Notes: generated by a model not told the origin, from the letters alone. Positions 51,808-62,116 are shown, numbered from the stretch's first letter. The stretch is 64,000 bases of DNA from Flavobacterium sp. (GCF_027484705.1 NZ_JAIXSL010000007.1:248001-312000); one strand, 5' to 3'. Program-made: numbers and translations.

Positions 51808-54669
51808 ATGTCACAAAAACGCCTTTTCCTGCTCGATGCTTACGCTTTAATTTTCCGTGGTTATTTTGCGTTTATCAAAAATCCGCGGATCAACTCCAAA
51901 GGCATGGATACCTCCGCCATTATGGGTTTTATGAATGCTTTAATGGACGTCATCAAACGCGAAAAACCCGATCATCTCGCCGTAGCTTTTGACAAAGGTG
52001 GTAGCGATTACCGTTATGAAATGTATCAGGAATATAAAGCGCACCGTGATGAAACGCCCGAAGCCATTAAGATTGCCGTTCCGTACATTCAGGAATTATT
52101 AAAAGCGATGCACATTCCGATTATAGAAGTCTCAGGTTTTGAAGCCGACGATTTAATTGGAACGATTGCCAAGCAGGCCGAAAAGGAAAATTATAAGGTT
52201 TTCATGGTGACGCCCGATAAGGATTTTGCGCAGTTGGTTTCTGAAAATATTTTCATGTACAAACCCGCGAGAATGGGCAACGATATCGAAATCTGGGGGA
52301 TTCCCGAAGTGCTTGAAAAATTTGGCATCGAACGTCCGGAACAAGTCATCGATTTCCTTGGGATGATGGGCGACGCAGCAGACAACATTCCCGGATTGCC
52401 CGGCGTTGGTGAAGTGACCGCTAAGAAATTACTCAAAGAATTCGGCTCGATGGAAAACCTGCTGGCCAATACCGACAAGCTCAAAGGCGCGATGAAAGAA
52501 AAAATTGAAGCCAATGCCGACAAGGGAATCCTGTCAAAAAAACTTGCGAGGATCATGCTCGATTGCCCGGTGACTTTCAACGAAACGGACTACGAACTCT
52601 CAAAACCCGATGTCGAGAAAACCGACGCTTTGTTTCAGGAACTCGAATTCCGTCAGATGAAAACGCAATTCGACAAATATTTCGGAACCGGAAAAGAATA
52701 TGATGAAATCGACACGAACGGAAATCACGCTACTGAAAATGCCGAATCAACAACGGTAAAAAAAGCGCCTGCCAAAAAAACCAACGAAGACCAATTCGAT
52801 CTGTTCGGTTTTTCGGATGACGATTCCGACGAACCCAAACCGAATTCGTTCTACGCCAACCTTTCCAATACGGAACATTTCTATCAAATCATTCAGGGCG
52901 ATTTACCCGTGAAATTGTTATTGCAAAACCTGATGAACCAGACTTCGGTTTGTTTCGATACGGAAACCACGGGCATCGATGCGCTTCACGCCGAACTCGT
53001 CGGAATGTCGTTTGCGTTCGAAAAAGGAAAAGCTTTTTATGTTCCGTTCCCGGAAAACCAACAAGAAGCTCAAATATTGGTCGATAAATTCAAGCCGTTT
53101 TTTGAAAATGAATCGATTGAGAAAATCGGACAGAACATCAAATACGACCTCAAAATCCTTTCGCATTACGGCGTTCAGATCAAAGGGAAATTGTTCGACA
53201 CGATGATTGCGCATTACCTCATCAACCCTGACATGCGCCACAACATGGATGTGTTGTCGGAAACTTATCTCAAATATTCCCCAAAATCCATCGAGGATTT
53301 GATTGGAAAAAAGGGCAAAAACCAAAAATCAATGCGCGATGTAGCGCTTGAAGACATCAAGGAATACGCCGCTGAAGATGCCGATATCACGTTCCAACTC
53401 AAACAGAATTTCAGCCCGATTCTCGACAAAGCCGAAACCAAAAAATTGTTTGATGAAATCGAAATTCCGTTAATTCCGGTACTGGCCGCAATGGAGATGG
53501 AAGGCATCAACCTCGATGTGCCTTACCTCCAATCGATGTCAGTCGAGATGCAAAAAGAAATCGCCACTTTCGAACAGAAAATCTACGAAACCGCTGGAGA
53601 AACCTTCAACCTCGCTTCGCCCAAACAACTCGGCGACATCTTATTCGACAAAATGAAAATCGGTGGCGCCAAACAAAAGAAAACCAAAACCGGACAATAT
53701 GCGACCGGCGAAGAAGTTTTGAGCTATCTCGCCAATGAACATCAAATCGTTAAAGACATTCTGGAATGGCGTCAGATGGTCAAACTGCAAAGCACATACA
53801 TCGATGCATTACCGAATCAGGTTGATAAAATCACAGGACGTGTGCACACTGACTATATGCAAACCGTCGCAGCCACCGGACGTTTGAGTTCGAACAATCC
53901 GAATTTGCAAAACATTCCGATCCGTACTGAAAGAGGTCGTTTGATCCGAAAAGCGTTTATAGCGCGTGATGAAAATTACACGTTACTTTCCGCAGATTAT
54001 TCACAAATAGAATTGCGCATCATTGCCGCTTTGAGTGGCGAAGAAAACATGATTGCGGCGTTTAGAAATCACGAAGACATTCACAGAAGTACGGCAGCCA
54101 AAGTGTTCAATGTGCCCCTAGAAGAAGTCACGAAAGAACAGCGAAGCAACGCCAAGACGGTCAACTTCGGGATCATTTACGGCGTTTCGGCGTTTGGACT
54201 CAGCAACCAGACTTCATTGTCGAGAAAGGAAAGTGCCGAACTCATCGACGCTTATTACAAGACTTATCCGAAACTCAAATCTTATATGCACGAACAAGTG
54301 GAATTTGCGAGACACAACGGTTATGTACAGACGGTTTTAGGGCGAAGACGTTATCTCAAAGACATCAATTCTGCTAACATGATGGTCAAAAGTGGTGCTG
54401 AACGAAATGCCGTAAATGCGCCCATTCAGGGAAGTGCGGCCGACATCATCAAAATCGCGATGATCAATATCCACAAAAAACTGACTTCCGAAAATTGGCA
54501 ATCGAAAATGCTTTTGCAGGTGCATGACGAATTGGTTTTCGACGTGCATTTGTCCGAAGTTGAAAAAATTCAGCCGATGATTAAGCACGAAATGGAAAAC
54601 GCCTTCACCATGGCTGTTCCGTTAGAAGTTGAAATGGGCATCGGTAAAGACTGGCTCGCTGCGCATTAA
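51808..54669 (+). CDS. polA: DNA polymerase I
   Basis: The 953-residue protein starts at ATG 51808 (MSQKRLFLLDAYALIFRGYF); an upstream in-frame start at 51748 adds 20 unrelated residues. The 5'-3' exonuclease is at about 1-300 (EADDLIGTIAKQAE; GDAADNIPGLPGVGEVTAKK). The 3'-5' exonuclease domain has FDTETTGID and AAEDADITFQL, so proofreading residues are present. In the polymerase domain, ATGRLSSNNPNLQNIPIRT, LLSADYSQIELRIIAALSGE, RSNAKTVNFGIIYGVSAFGL and LQVHDELVFDV carry motifs A, B and C. It functions in repair and Okazaki-fragment processing. It ends 3 bp from a convergent gene, with no terminator in between. Confidence 0.98.
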   Translation: MSQKRLFLLDAYALIFRGYFAFIKNPRINSKGMDTSAIMGFMNALMDVIKREKPDHLAVAFDKGGSDYRYEMYQEYKAHRDETPEAIKIAVPYIQELLKAMHIPIIEVSGFEADDLIGTIAKQAEKENYKVFMVTPDKDFAQLVSENIFMYKPARMGNDIEIWGIPEVLEKFGIERPEQVIDFLGMMGDAADNIPGLPGVGEVTAKKLLKEFGSMENLLANTDKLKGAMKEKIEANADKGILSKKLARIMLDCPVTFNETDYELSKPDVEKTDALFQELEFRQMKTQFDKYFGTGKEYDEIDTNGNHATENAESTTVKKAPAKKTNEDQFDLFGFSDDDSDEPKPNSFYANLSNTEHFYQIIQGDLPVKLLLQNLMNQTSVCFDTETTGIDALHAELVGMSFAFEKGKAFYVPFPENQQEAQILVDKFKPFFENESIEKIGQNIKYDLKILSHYGVQIKGKLFDTMIAHYLINPDMRHNMDVLSETYLKYSPKSIEDLIGKKGKNQKSMRDVALEDIKEYAAEDADITFQLKQNFSPILDKAETKKLFDEIEIPLIPVLAAMEMEGINLDVPYLQSMSVEMQKEIATFEQKIYETAGETFNLASPKQLGDILFDKMKIGGAKQKKTKTGQYATGEEVLSYLANEHQIVKDILEWRQMVKLQSTYIDALPNQVDKITGRVHTDYMQTVAATGRLSSNNPNLQNIPIRTERGRLIRKAFIARDENYTLLSADYSQIELRIIAALSGEENMIAAFRNHEDIHRSTAAKVFNVPLEEVTKEQRSNAKTVNFGIIYGVSAFGLSNQTSLSRKESAELIDAYYKTYPKLKSYMHEQVEFARHNGYVQTVLGRRRYLKDINSANMMVKSGAERNAVNAPIQGSAADIIKIAMINIHKKLTSENWQSKMLLQVHDELVFDVHLSEVEKIQPMIKHEMENAFTMAVPLEVEMGIGKDWLAAH

Positions 54670-54672
54670 CCG

Positions 54673-57306
54673 TTACAAAACAAATCGGTACGTTGCTTTA
54701 ATCAGGAAAATGTTCTCGGGTTTTCTGCGGAAAATCTGATCATTGATGCCCGAAAACAAATCATCGCGCGTGTTGGCGTCGCCGAAAATCCCTTGCGACC
54801 AAACCAAAAAGATTTCAGAACCCGGAATGTATTCCCAACGTAATACGAGATTCGAATTGAACGAAACCTGCGAGAAATCAGGGTTGTCAAAACTGTATTC
54901 GGATGTTCCGTCTTCGTTTTCATCGACAGAATATTGATTCGCGGCTTCATTAAAAGAAATCTGATTCGGAGTATATAAAGTAATTCTGTCGCCATAATAT
55001 TTCGCTCTGGCATCGCTGACATAATTGAACGATTTGTAAGTTCCTTTTGAAATAAAAGGCTGACCATAATATTGAATCGTCAAATTAGGATTGATGCAGT
55101 AATTCAAACGAATTGTCGCGTTTAAAGTCTGTTGCGATAATGCCGCGGTAACATATCTTCGCGTCGGCCCAAAACCGGCATCCGGCACAAACTGCGTTTT
55201 GCTTTTGTTGATTTGGAAATTAGGACTGAACGAAATCGTCAGCGCATTAATTGGTTGGTAAGTGATTCCGGCATCATATTCCATGTAAGAAAAAGAGCTA
55301 TTCCTGCCTTCGGAATGATAGATTCCGCCATAGAAACTGATTTTTTTTCGGCCGTCAGAGCTAAAATTGATGTACTGAAAAAACTCTTCTGAATACCGAA
55401 AACGTGGGCCGCCTTGCAAAACCGTATTGGTATAAATTCTTGGTTTATAAACGAGTTCTCCGTTGAAATTCCAATTGTTTTTGAGGTTGGCATTACTCGT
55501 TAAAGTATATTGTACCCTGTTGAAATTCCCGTCGAAATCATAACTCGAAAACTGCTCGAAACGGTTGAATATTTTTCGGAATTTCCCAAACGGCTTTAAG
55601 GTTTGATAAGTCACAATTCCAAACTGACGGATTTCATCAGCTTGTCTTAAAAACCCGACATCATTGAGTTCCAATTCGGGTGAACGCCACATCATGATTC
55701 CCGTGTAACGCCAATGCCCAATACTTGATTTTCCGATTTCAAAACGCCCGCCGGTTCCGGTCAGCGAGGTTCTGTTTGTGTCCACTTCAACATGACTGGC
55801 ATCAACGCGCTGAAACAAATGCGTCAGGCTTGTTTGGGTTCTGGCGATAGCTTCTTTACTACCTTCAACGTGGCTGGCTGAAAAATTTCCGGAAAAATAA
55901 TACTTTCTGTTGCTCCAATTGTGTTGAAAATCAATGCCGCCCGAATAAGCTGATTTTCTTAAGAAGTTCAGTTCTTCACCTTGTAAACTTCTATTCGTAG
56001 CTGTGAAAATTCCGCCGATAAAACTGTTTCGGTTGTTGAAATCCTTTTGAACCCTACCGACTAGATAATTGGTCAATGGCTCCACAATTTCTTTTCTTCT
56101 GTCACCCGCATTATCGACTTCGGCAAATTCTTTGTCGGTGATGCTTTCAAGAATTCCGAACGACCAGCCTTTTTTGGTTTTCCCGCTGAATTTTGCCGCG
56201 CCTAAAATGGTGGTGTTGTTGGGTTGGTCTACATATTCACCATCTGAAATATTCGCTCTTCCCTGTGGGCTTCTTCCAATACGTCGCGAATAAAACAAAT
56301 TGTCTGATCCGTCGGCAAACCTGAAATTGAAGATGTTTTTGTTTTCGACGAAAAACGGGCGTCTTTCCTCAAAGAAAATCTGGAAGCCATCTAAAGCAAT
56401 CGCTGCCGGATCGGCATCCACTTGTCCGAAATCCGGATTGATGGTGAGGTCTAAAGTCAGATCGTTGGTGACTCCGATTTTGGCATCGAGACCGGCGTCT
56501 ATTTTAGCATCGCTACCATCGCGGAACGGATTGCCTTTTTCTTCAGGATACGAATTGAGTTGTGAGGCAAAAAAAGGTTGGATTTCGAGTTGCTTTTGCG
56601 GTTCTATATCTTTCAGACCATGTAATTCTCCAAATTCGCTGACCCAACCCGGAGCATCTAAAGGTATCCGCTGCCAAGTGGAACGTTCTTCAGCCCTGAA
56701 ATAACGGCGCTGCACTTGTATGCCCCAGATTTGCTCCTTGTCGTTTCCGAATTTGAGCTGACTGAATGGGATTTTAAGCTCGGCCGTCCAGCCTGCTTCA
56801 TCGATGTTGGTTTTGAGATACCAAATAGGATTCCAGCTGCCATCCCAATTGTCGCCATTGTTAGAAATGAACTCATCACCTTTGACGCCCGAAACCGATG
56901 AAGTGAAAGAGAAACCGGAGCGTTTGTCATGATAACTGTCGATATTGACCTCAACCCAATCGCCTTCAAAACCGTCACGCCGCGACATTCTTTTGACAAT
57001 GCCCGCGGGATCTTTATCGTAACAGCGGAAAGCGATGTAAAGGTATTTTTTATCGTAAATGATTTTAAACCTGGTTTGTTCGGTGGGTGCCGTATTTTCG
57101 TCAGGTTCGCGTTCTGTGAAATCGCTTGACCAATCTACGATATCCCAACATTTTTCTTTGATCAGGCCATCCATTGTTGGCGATTCCACATTATCGAGGG
57201 CTTTGGTAGTATATATTTTCCTGGGGATGGCGGGTTTTTCCTGTCCATAAAAAGGATGTACGAGGAAAAATATTGAAATAAAGATTAGTCTTTTGATGCT
57301 GCTCAT
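54673..57306 (-). CDS. DUF5916 outer-membrane-associated protein with CBM9-like N-terminal domain
   Basis: The 877-residue protein has a signal peptide ending HPFYGQ. A carbohydrate-binding family 9-like domain lies at about 45-240 (SPTMDGLIKEKCWDIVDWSS; KYLYIAFRCYDKDPAGI; WTAELKIPFSQLKFG). The DUF5916 region follows, with IDAGLDAKIGVTNDLTLDLT, NPDFGQVDADPAAI and FFEERRPFFVENKNIF. The later part is a beta-barrel-like series of aromatic strands ending KATYRFVL. It is common in Bacteroidota and often annotated as a membrane-associated hydrolase, but enzymatic function is not established. Confidence 0.82.
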   Translation of the reverse strand: MSSIKRLIFISIFFLVHPFYGQEKPAIPRKIYTTKALDNVESPTMDGLIKEKCWDIVDWSSDFTEREPDENTAPTEQTRFKIIYDKKYLYIAFRCYDKDPAGIVKRMSRRDGFEGDWVEVNIDSYHDKRSGFSFTSSVSGVKGDEFISNNGDNWDGSWNPIWYLKTNIDEAGWTAELKIPFSQLKFGNDKEQIWGIQVQRRYFRAEERSTWQRIPLDAPGWVSEFGELHGLKDIEPQKQLEIQPFFASQLNSYPEEKGNPFRDGSDAKIDAGLDAKIGVTNDLTLDLTINPDFGQVDADPAAIALDGFQIFFEERRPFFVENKNIFNFRFADGSDNLFYSRRIGRSPQGRANISDGEYVDQPNNTTILGAAKFSGKTKKGWSFGILESITDKEFAEVDNAGDRRKEIVEPLTNYLVGRVQKDFNNRNSFIGGIFTATNRSLQGEELNFLRKSAYSGGIDFQHNWSNRKYYFSGNFSASHVEGSKEAIARTQTSLTHLFQRVDASHVEVDTNRTSLTGTGGRFEIGKSSIGHWRYTGIMMWRSPELELNDVGFLRQADEIRQFGIVTYQTLKPFGKFRKIFNRFEQFSSYDFDGNFNRVQYTLTSNANLKNNWNFNGELVYKPRIYTNTVLQGGPRFRYSEEFFQYINFSSDGRKKISFYGGIYHSEGRNSSFSYMEYDAGITYQPINALTISFSPNFQINKSKTQFVPDAGFGPTRRYVTAALSQQTLNATIRLNYCINPNLTIQYYGQPFISKGTYKSFNYVSDARAKYYGDRITLYTPNQISFNEAANQYSVDENEDGTSEYSFDNPDFSQVSFNSNLVLRWEYIPGSEIFLVWSQGIFGDANTRDDLFSGINDQIFRRKPENIFLIKATYRFVL

Positions 57307-57460
57307 ACCACTGAGATTTTGATTTTTTAATAGACATTGAATTGTTTGGGTTGTTACAATTTACTACATTTTTTTACTAATGAAACTACAACGAAGAAGA
57401 ATACTAGAAATTTTTACGATTCAAAAGTGCAACGCTTTTATCATATTAATGTCTTACAAT

Positions 57461-57496
57461 TATACATTGGCTAGGTAGACAAATAGTATACATTGG
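57461..57496. repeat. Direct repeat TATACATTGG x2 upstream of the radical SAM cluster
   Basis: Exact copies at 57461-57470 and 57487-57496, 26 bp apart, in the 253-bp gap before the nucleotidyltransferase gene. TACATTGG is close to the -7 pattern TAnnTTTG, so they may be promoter-related or regulator half-sites. I see nothing else structured in this gap. Confidence 0.5.
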
Positions 57497-57559
57497 TCTT
57501 TCACAAGGTTTTATTCAAAAACTATTGCCTAATTTTATCCTGACTAAAACAAACAACCT

Positions 57560-58462
57560 TTGGAATCATTAAAAACCATATTGTACTTTTCGATTTTTAA
57601 ATATCCTTTAAAGATAGACGAAATCCACAGCTATACCAACCACAAGGAACTGGCTGAAACAACCCGTGAACTAGAGCATTTGCTCGCCGAAAGAATCCTG
57701 ACCAAAGTCGATGACTTTTATGTTTACGGCAGCGACCTCGACAGCGTTCCCAGAAGGATGAAAGGAAATGTTCTGGCCCAAAAAGCATTGGTAAAAGCCC
57801 GCGAAAAAGCCAATCTTATTTCAAAATTTCCCTACGTGGAAGCCGTCGGCGTTTCAGGTTCGTTGTCTAAAGGCTATTATGACCAGGACAGCGACATCGA
57901 TTTTTTTGTGATCACCACACACAACAAACTCTGGATTTGCCGGACGTTTCTGATTCTCTATAAAAAGATATTCCTGCTCAATTCGAGGAAATTCTTTTGT
58001 GTCAACTATTTCATCTCCTCCGAACAACTCGAAATTGCCGAACAGAACCGGTTTACAGCCACGGAACTCAATACGTTAATTCCGATGCAGGGCAAAGCGC
58101 ATTTTGAGAAGTTTTACACCAAAAACACTTGGGTGAAGAACTACTTTTCTAAATTCAACACGAATCTGAACCTTGTTCCTGACATCAAAAAACCACTATT
58201 TTCAAAAAGCATTGAAGTATTGTTGGACAATGTTATCGGTGATGCAGTTGATTATGCTTTCAAATCGATTACCCTAATCAAATGGAAAGCAAAATTTGAT
58301 TATCTGACCGAAGAAGATTTCAGAATTGCTTTAAAATCAACGCGGAACATTTCAAAACACCATCCTTCCAATTTTCAAAAAAAAGTTATCTTATCTTTGA
58401 ATGCCAAACTCGAAGAAGTGCGGCTCAAATTTAACTTGGTTTTACAGCAGGAACATGTCTGA
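57560..58462 (+). CDS. Nucleotidyltransferase-domain protein with N-terminal winged-helix-like region
   Basis: The 300-residue protein's start codon is TTG; the first internal ATG is residue 67 and would remove a conserved-looking helical region. Residues 1-60 resemble a winged helix (LKTILYFSIFKYPLKIDEIH). Residues 95-120 hold the polymerase-beta-type motif VGVSGSLSKGYYDQDSDIDF, with Gly100-Ser101 and metal ligands Asp112/Asp114. The remainder is helical. It could transfer a nucleotide to a sugar, a phosphate or a protein. It opens the four-gene cluster and overlaps the next gene by 8 bp. Confidence 0.8.
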   Translation: MESLKTILYFSIFKYPLKIDEIHSYTNHKELAETTRELEHLLAERILTKVDDFYVYGSDLDSVPRRMKGNVLAQKALVKAREKANLISKFPYVEAVGVSGSLSKGYYDQDSDIDFFVITTHNKLWICRTFLILYKKIFLLNSRKFFCVNYFISSEQLEIAEQNRFTATELNTLIPMQGKAHFEKFYTKNTWVKNYFSKFNTNLNLVPDIKKPLFSKSIEVLLDNVIGDAVDYAFKSITLIKWKAKFDYLTEEDFRIALKSTRNISKHHPSNFQKKVILSLNAKLEEVRLKFNLVLQQEHV

Positions 58463-59915
58463 GATTCTTTTTTCGCATTCCTATTATTACAGACTCGACC
58501 CAAAGCAATGGAAAAACAAAATGCCTTTCCCGCCTTTGGGCACTTTGTATGCGGCGGCGTTGATGCGTAAAAATGGTTATAAAGTAAACTTATTCGACAC
58601 CAATTTGCTCGACAATCCGAGCAGTATCGTTCCGGCGCTTCAAAAAACCAAACCGAAATATTTGGTGATTTACGATGACGGTTTCAATTACCTCACGAAA
58701 ATGTGCCTGACCAACATGCGCGAGGCTTGTTTTGAGATGATTTCTCTTGGGAAAAAACACGGTTGCCTTGTGATGGTTTGCAGTTCCGATTCGACGGATC
58801 ATTATGAAAAATATTTGAGTAAAGGCGCTGATTTCATCATCAAAGGCGAAGGCGAAATCACCTTGCTTGAACTCGTCAATGCCATTGAAACCAACCAACC
58901 AACCAATACGATTTCCGGAATTGTTTACAGCGATGGAACGCAAACCATCAACACCTCAAAACGAAACGTACTCCAAAATTTAGATGAATTGCCGCAACCT
59001 GCCTGGGATTTGGTCAACATCGAAAGTTATCGGTCGATTTGGAAACAAAGTAAACAGGAATTCACGCTCAATATCGCCACCACGCGCGGCTGTCCGTACA
59101 AATGCAATTGGTGCGCGAAACCCATTTACGGCAACCGCTACAATGCGCATTCTCCGGAGTATATAGTCAAGGAAATTGAATATTTGCAACAACAATTTGG
59201 CGTCAGACGCTTTTGGATGTGCGACGACATTTTTGGATTGAAACCTCATTGGGTGCAGGAATTTAATCAGCAACTGGAGCAACGTCAATTAAAAATAAAA
59301 TATTTCATCCAAAGCCGTGTCGATTTGTTATTGAAAGAAGACACGATCGATGCCTTGGCGCAATCCGGTTTGGAAGAAGTCTGGGTAGGCGCCGAAAGTG
59401 CCTCACAAAAGATTTTAGACGCGATGGATAAAGGCACCAAAGTCGAAGAAATTTACAAAGCGACACAATTGCTCAAAGCCAAAAACATCAAAGTCGCTTT
59501 CTTTTTGCAGTTTGGCTATTTGGGTGAAAACAAATCAGACATTCAAAAAACCATTGCGATGGTCAAGGCATTGCAACCCGACAACATCGGCATTTCAGTT
59601 TCATATCCTTTGCCTGGAACCGTGTTTTACGAAAAAGTCAAAGACGATCTCAAACTCAAAGCGAACTGGTCGGATTCTGATGATTTTGAAATGATGTTCA
59701 AAGGCACTTATAATTCTGATTTCTATAGAAAACTCCAGCGTTTCGTACATAAGGAATTCAGAAAATCACAAGGCATCGCTAATTTAAAATCGATATTGAA
59801 AAACCCGTCTCGACTGAATTTTAAAAATACTATGTCAGTTTTGAAACTTGGCTATTACGTTCCGAGTGTTTTGGTTGACCGTTGGCATTTAAAAATGAAC
59901 GAAAATGAAAGCTGA
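58455..59915 (+). CDS. B12-binding-type radical SAM protein (1)
   Basis: The 486-residue protein starts at ATG 58455, overlapping the previous gene. The N-terminal Rossmann-like cobalamin-binding domain has PFPPLGTLYAAALMRKNGYK and KGADFIIKGEGEITLLELV, without the classical DxHxxG. The radical SAM core has RGCPYKCNWCAKPIYG (Cys213, Cys217, Cys220). Downstream are FWMCDDIFGLKPHWVQEF and VWVGAESASQKILDAMDKG. Members of this group do C-methylations, ring closures and other unactivated-carbon chemistry on lipids or small molecules. Substrate unknown. Confidence 0.88.
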   Translation: MSEILFSHSYYYRLDPKQWKNKMPFPPLGTLYAAALMRKNGYKVNLFDTNLLDNPSSIVPALQKTKPKYLVIYDDGFNYLTKMCLTNMREACFEMISLGKKHGCLVMVCSSDSTDHYEKYLSKGADFIIKGEGEITLLELVNAIETNQPTNTISGIVYSDGTQTINTSKRNVLQNLDELPQPAWDLVNIESYRSIWKQSKQEFTLNIATTRGCPYKCNWCAKPIYGNRYNAHSPEYIVKEIEYLQQQFGVRRFWMCDDIFGLKPHWVQEFNQQLEQRQLKIKYFIQSRVDLLLKEDTIDALAQSGLEEVWVGAESASQKILDAMDKGTKVEEIYKATQLLKAKNIKVAFFLQFGYLGENKSDIQKTIAMVKALQPDNIGISVSYPLPGTVFYEKVKDDLKLKANWSDSDDFEMMFKGTYNSDFYRKLQRFVHKEFRKSQGIANLKSILKNPSRLNFKNTMSVLKLGYYVPSVLVDRWHLKMNENES

Positions 59916-60687
59916 TTTCGACCAAGCCGCGGCGACTTACGACACGACTTTTACCCATACGGTTATCGGGCAATTGCAACGTGCGTTGGTTTACAATCAG
60001 TTGACCCAATTGATTTCCAATCATACAATCCACAAAGTGCTTGAAGTGAATTGCGGTACCGGCGAAGATGCGATTTGGCTCGCCAAACAAGGTTTTGAAG
60101 TGACCGCCACGGATATTTCGAAAGCAATGATTGCAACGGCAAAAGCCAAAGAAAATCCAAACGATATTACTTACAGGCAGGCCGACATCAATGATCTTTC
60201 GGTTTATTTTCCGAATGAAAAATTCGATCTGATCTTTTCAAACTTTGGCGGATTGAATTGCCTGTCCAAAATCCAGATGGAATTGTTTTTCAAAAATGCG
60301 GCGAATTTGCTGACCGAAAAAGGACAATTGATTTTGATAATCATGCCGCGAAACACGCTTTGGGAACAAGGTTATTTTTTGCTCAAAGGGAAATTCGAAT
60401 CGGTATTCAGACGCAAAAAAGAAAACGCACTAGCCAATGTTGACGGTCAAAAAGTCCTGACCTATTATTATAACCCAAAAGAAACCTTAACTTTAGCTGG
60501 TGATTCTTTCGATTTAAAGCAGCAAAATCCAATTGGTTTTTTTGTGCCGCCTTCTTATCTGGAACCGTTTTTCAAAACCAGACCGAGATTCATGGGGCTA
60601 TTAAACGCTTTGGAAAGAAAAATCACAACCTATAGTTTTTTGGCCAAATATGCCGATCATTACTTAATCGCTTTTGAGAAAAAATGA
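59905..60687 (+). CDS. Class I SAM-dependent methyltransferase
   Basis: The 260-residue protein's motif I is VLEVNCGTGEDAIWLAKQGF (Cys50-Gly51-Thr52-Gly53), a slightly unusual version of the ELGCGTG loop, followed by VTATDISKAMI and FDLIFSNFGGLNCL. The C-terminal half is long and basic (FESVFRRKKENALANVDGQK), perhaps contacting a lipid or membrane. It overlaps both neighbours (11 bp and 4 bp), so it is tightly coupled to the two radical SAM genes and should act on the same pathway intermediate. Confidence 0.87.
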   Translation: MKADFDQAAATYDTTFTHTVIGQLQRALVYNQLTQLISNHTIHKVLEVNCGTGEDAIWLAKQGFEVTATDISKAMIATAKAKENPNDITYRQADINDLSVYFPNEKFDLIFSNFGGLNCLSKIQMELFFKNAANLLTEKGQLILIIMPRNTLWEQGYFLLKGKFESVFRRKKENALANVDGQKVLTYYYNPKETLTLAGDSFDLKQQNPIGFFVPPSYLEPFFKTRPRFMGLLNALERKITTYSFLAKYADHYLIAFEKK

Positions 60688-62057
60688 GTATCCTGCTAAC
60701 CCACGCTTACTATCTGTCTGCTGATCCGAAGGAACAAAAGATCATGAAACCCTATCCGCCATTGGGTTTGCTGTATGTGTCCGGTTATCTGTTAAGTAAA
60801 AATATTGCGAATCACGTCTTCGATTCGACTTTTTCTTCGAAAGCGGAACAACTCGATTTCATTTTGGAAAAGCTACCCAAAGTCATTGCGATCTACACCA
60901 ATTTGATGACCAAAATCGAAGTGGTTTCGTTAATCCAAACTTTAAAAACCGAACGTTACGGATTTCCGAAAATTATCCTTGGCGGCCCCGATGTGACATA
61001 CAATATTGACAATTACCTCAACACTGGCGCAGATTTTCTAATCATTGGCGAAGGTGAGGAAACCACTTTTGAATTGTATCATGCCATCATGGCTCAAGGC
61101 GATTTTCACAACATCAACGGGATTGCGTTTATCAAAAATGGTTCCGTAATCCAAACACCGGCGAGAACCAAATTCCGCGAACTCGACGATTTGCCTTTGC
61201 CGAACCGCGACGCGATTCCGAACGAAAAATACTTGTCGACCTGGAAAAACAACCACGGCGAAAGTTCCATGACCATTTCGACGCAACGCGGTTGTCCTTA
61301 CACCTGCAAATGGTGCAGCACCGCGGTTTATGGACAAAGTTACCGCAGAAGACCGGCGCATTTGGTGGCACAGGAAATGAAAATGCTCAAAGACCAATAC
61401 AATCCAGACGCGATTTGGTTTGTTGACGATGTGTTTACGATCAGCCACAAATGGCTCATGGCTTTTCATGAGGAAGTGGTCAAACAAAACGCCCAGATCA
61501 GATTTGAATGCATCACCAGAGCCGAACGACTAAATGCGGAAATTCTACGCTTGCTCAAAGAAGCCGGTTGTTTCCGCATCTGGATTGGCGCAGAAAGTGG
61601 TTCGCAGAAAGTCATCGATCTGATGGACCGCCGCGTCGATGTAAACCACGTCAAGAAAATGATTCAGGACACCAACGCTTTGGGCATCGAAACCGGAACT
61701 TTTGTGATGGTCGGTTATCCCGGTGAAACTGAAGACGATATTCACGAAACGATTCAATATCTGAAAGAAGCGAATCCGACGCATTACACGATTACGATTG
61801 CATATCCAATCAAAGGCACTTCGCTTTATAATGAAATTGAAAATGACATTACCGTGAAACCTGATTGGCAAATTTCCACCGATAGGCAAATTGATTTTAA
61901 GAGGAAATATTCAAGGAAATATTACGATTACGCGGTGAAGAAAGTGGTGAATGAAGTGGAATCGGATCGCGAATTCAATAAGGGTAATACTCTAAAAGCA
62001 ATGAAGTTTAAAACGAAATCCATTTTAGCGAGCGCATTGATGAAAATGAATAAATGA
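60684..62057 (+). CDS. B12-binding-type radical SAM protein (2)
   Basis: This 457-residue protein is a distant paralogue of the one at 58455-59915. The N-terminal domain has PYPPLGLLYVSGYLLSK and TGADFLIIGEGEETTFELYH. The radical SAM cluster is RGCPYTCKWCSTAVYG (Cys204, Cys208, Cys211). IWFVDDVFTISHKWLMAF and IWIGAESGSQKVIDLMDRR follow, and a basic tail closes the protein. The start ATG overlaps the methyltransferase stop (ATGA). Two such enzymes with one methyltransferase suggest successive modification of one scaffold. Confidence 0.88.
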   Translation: MSILLTHAYYLSADPKEQKIMKPYPPLGLLYVSGYLLSKNIANHVFDSTFSSKAEQLDFILEKLPKVIAIYTNLMTKIEVVSLIQTLKTERYGFPKIILGGPDVTYNIDNYLNTGADFLIIGEGEETTFELYHAIMAQGDFHNINGIAFIKNGSVIQTPARTKFRELDDLPLPNRDAIPNEKYLSTWKNNHGESSMTISTQRGCPYTCKWCSTAVYGQSYRRRPAHLVAQEMKMLKDQYNPDAIWFVDDVFTISHKWLMAFHEEVVKQNAQIRFECITRAERLNAEILRLLKEAGCFRIWIGAESGSQKVIDLMDRRVDVNHVKKMIQDTNALGIETGTFVMVGYPGETEDDIHETIQYLKEANPTHYTITIAYPIKGTSLYNEIENDITVKPDWQISTDRQIDFKRKYSRKYYDYAVKKVVNEVESDREFNKGNTLKAMKFKTKSILASALMKMNK

Positions 62058-62116
62058 TTAAAATTTTGTTAGAGGAATTGGGTTTTAGATGCTTCGAAAA
62101 ATTAAACCCAAAATAA

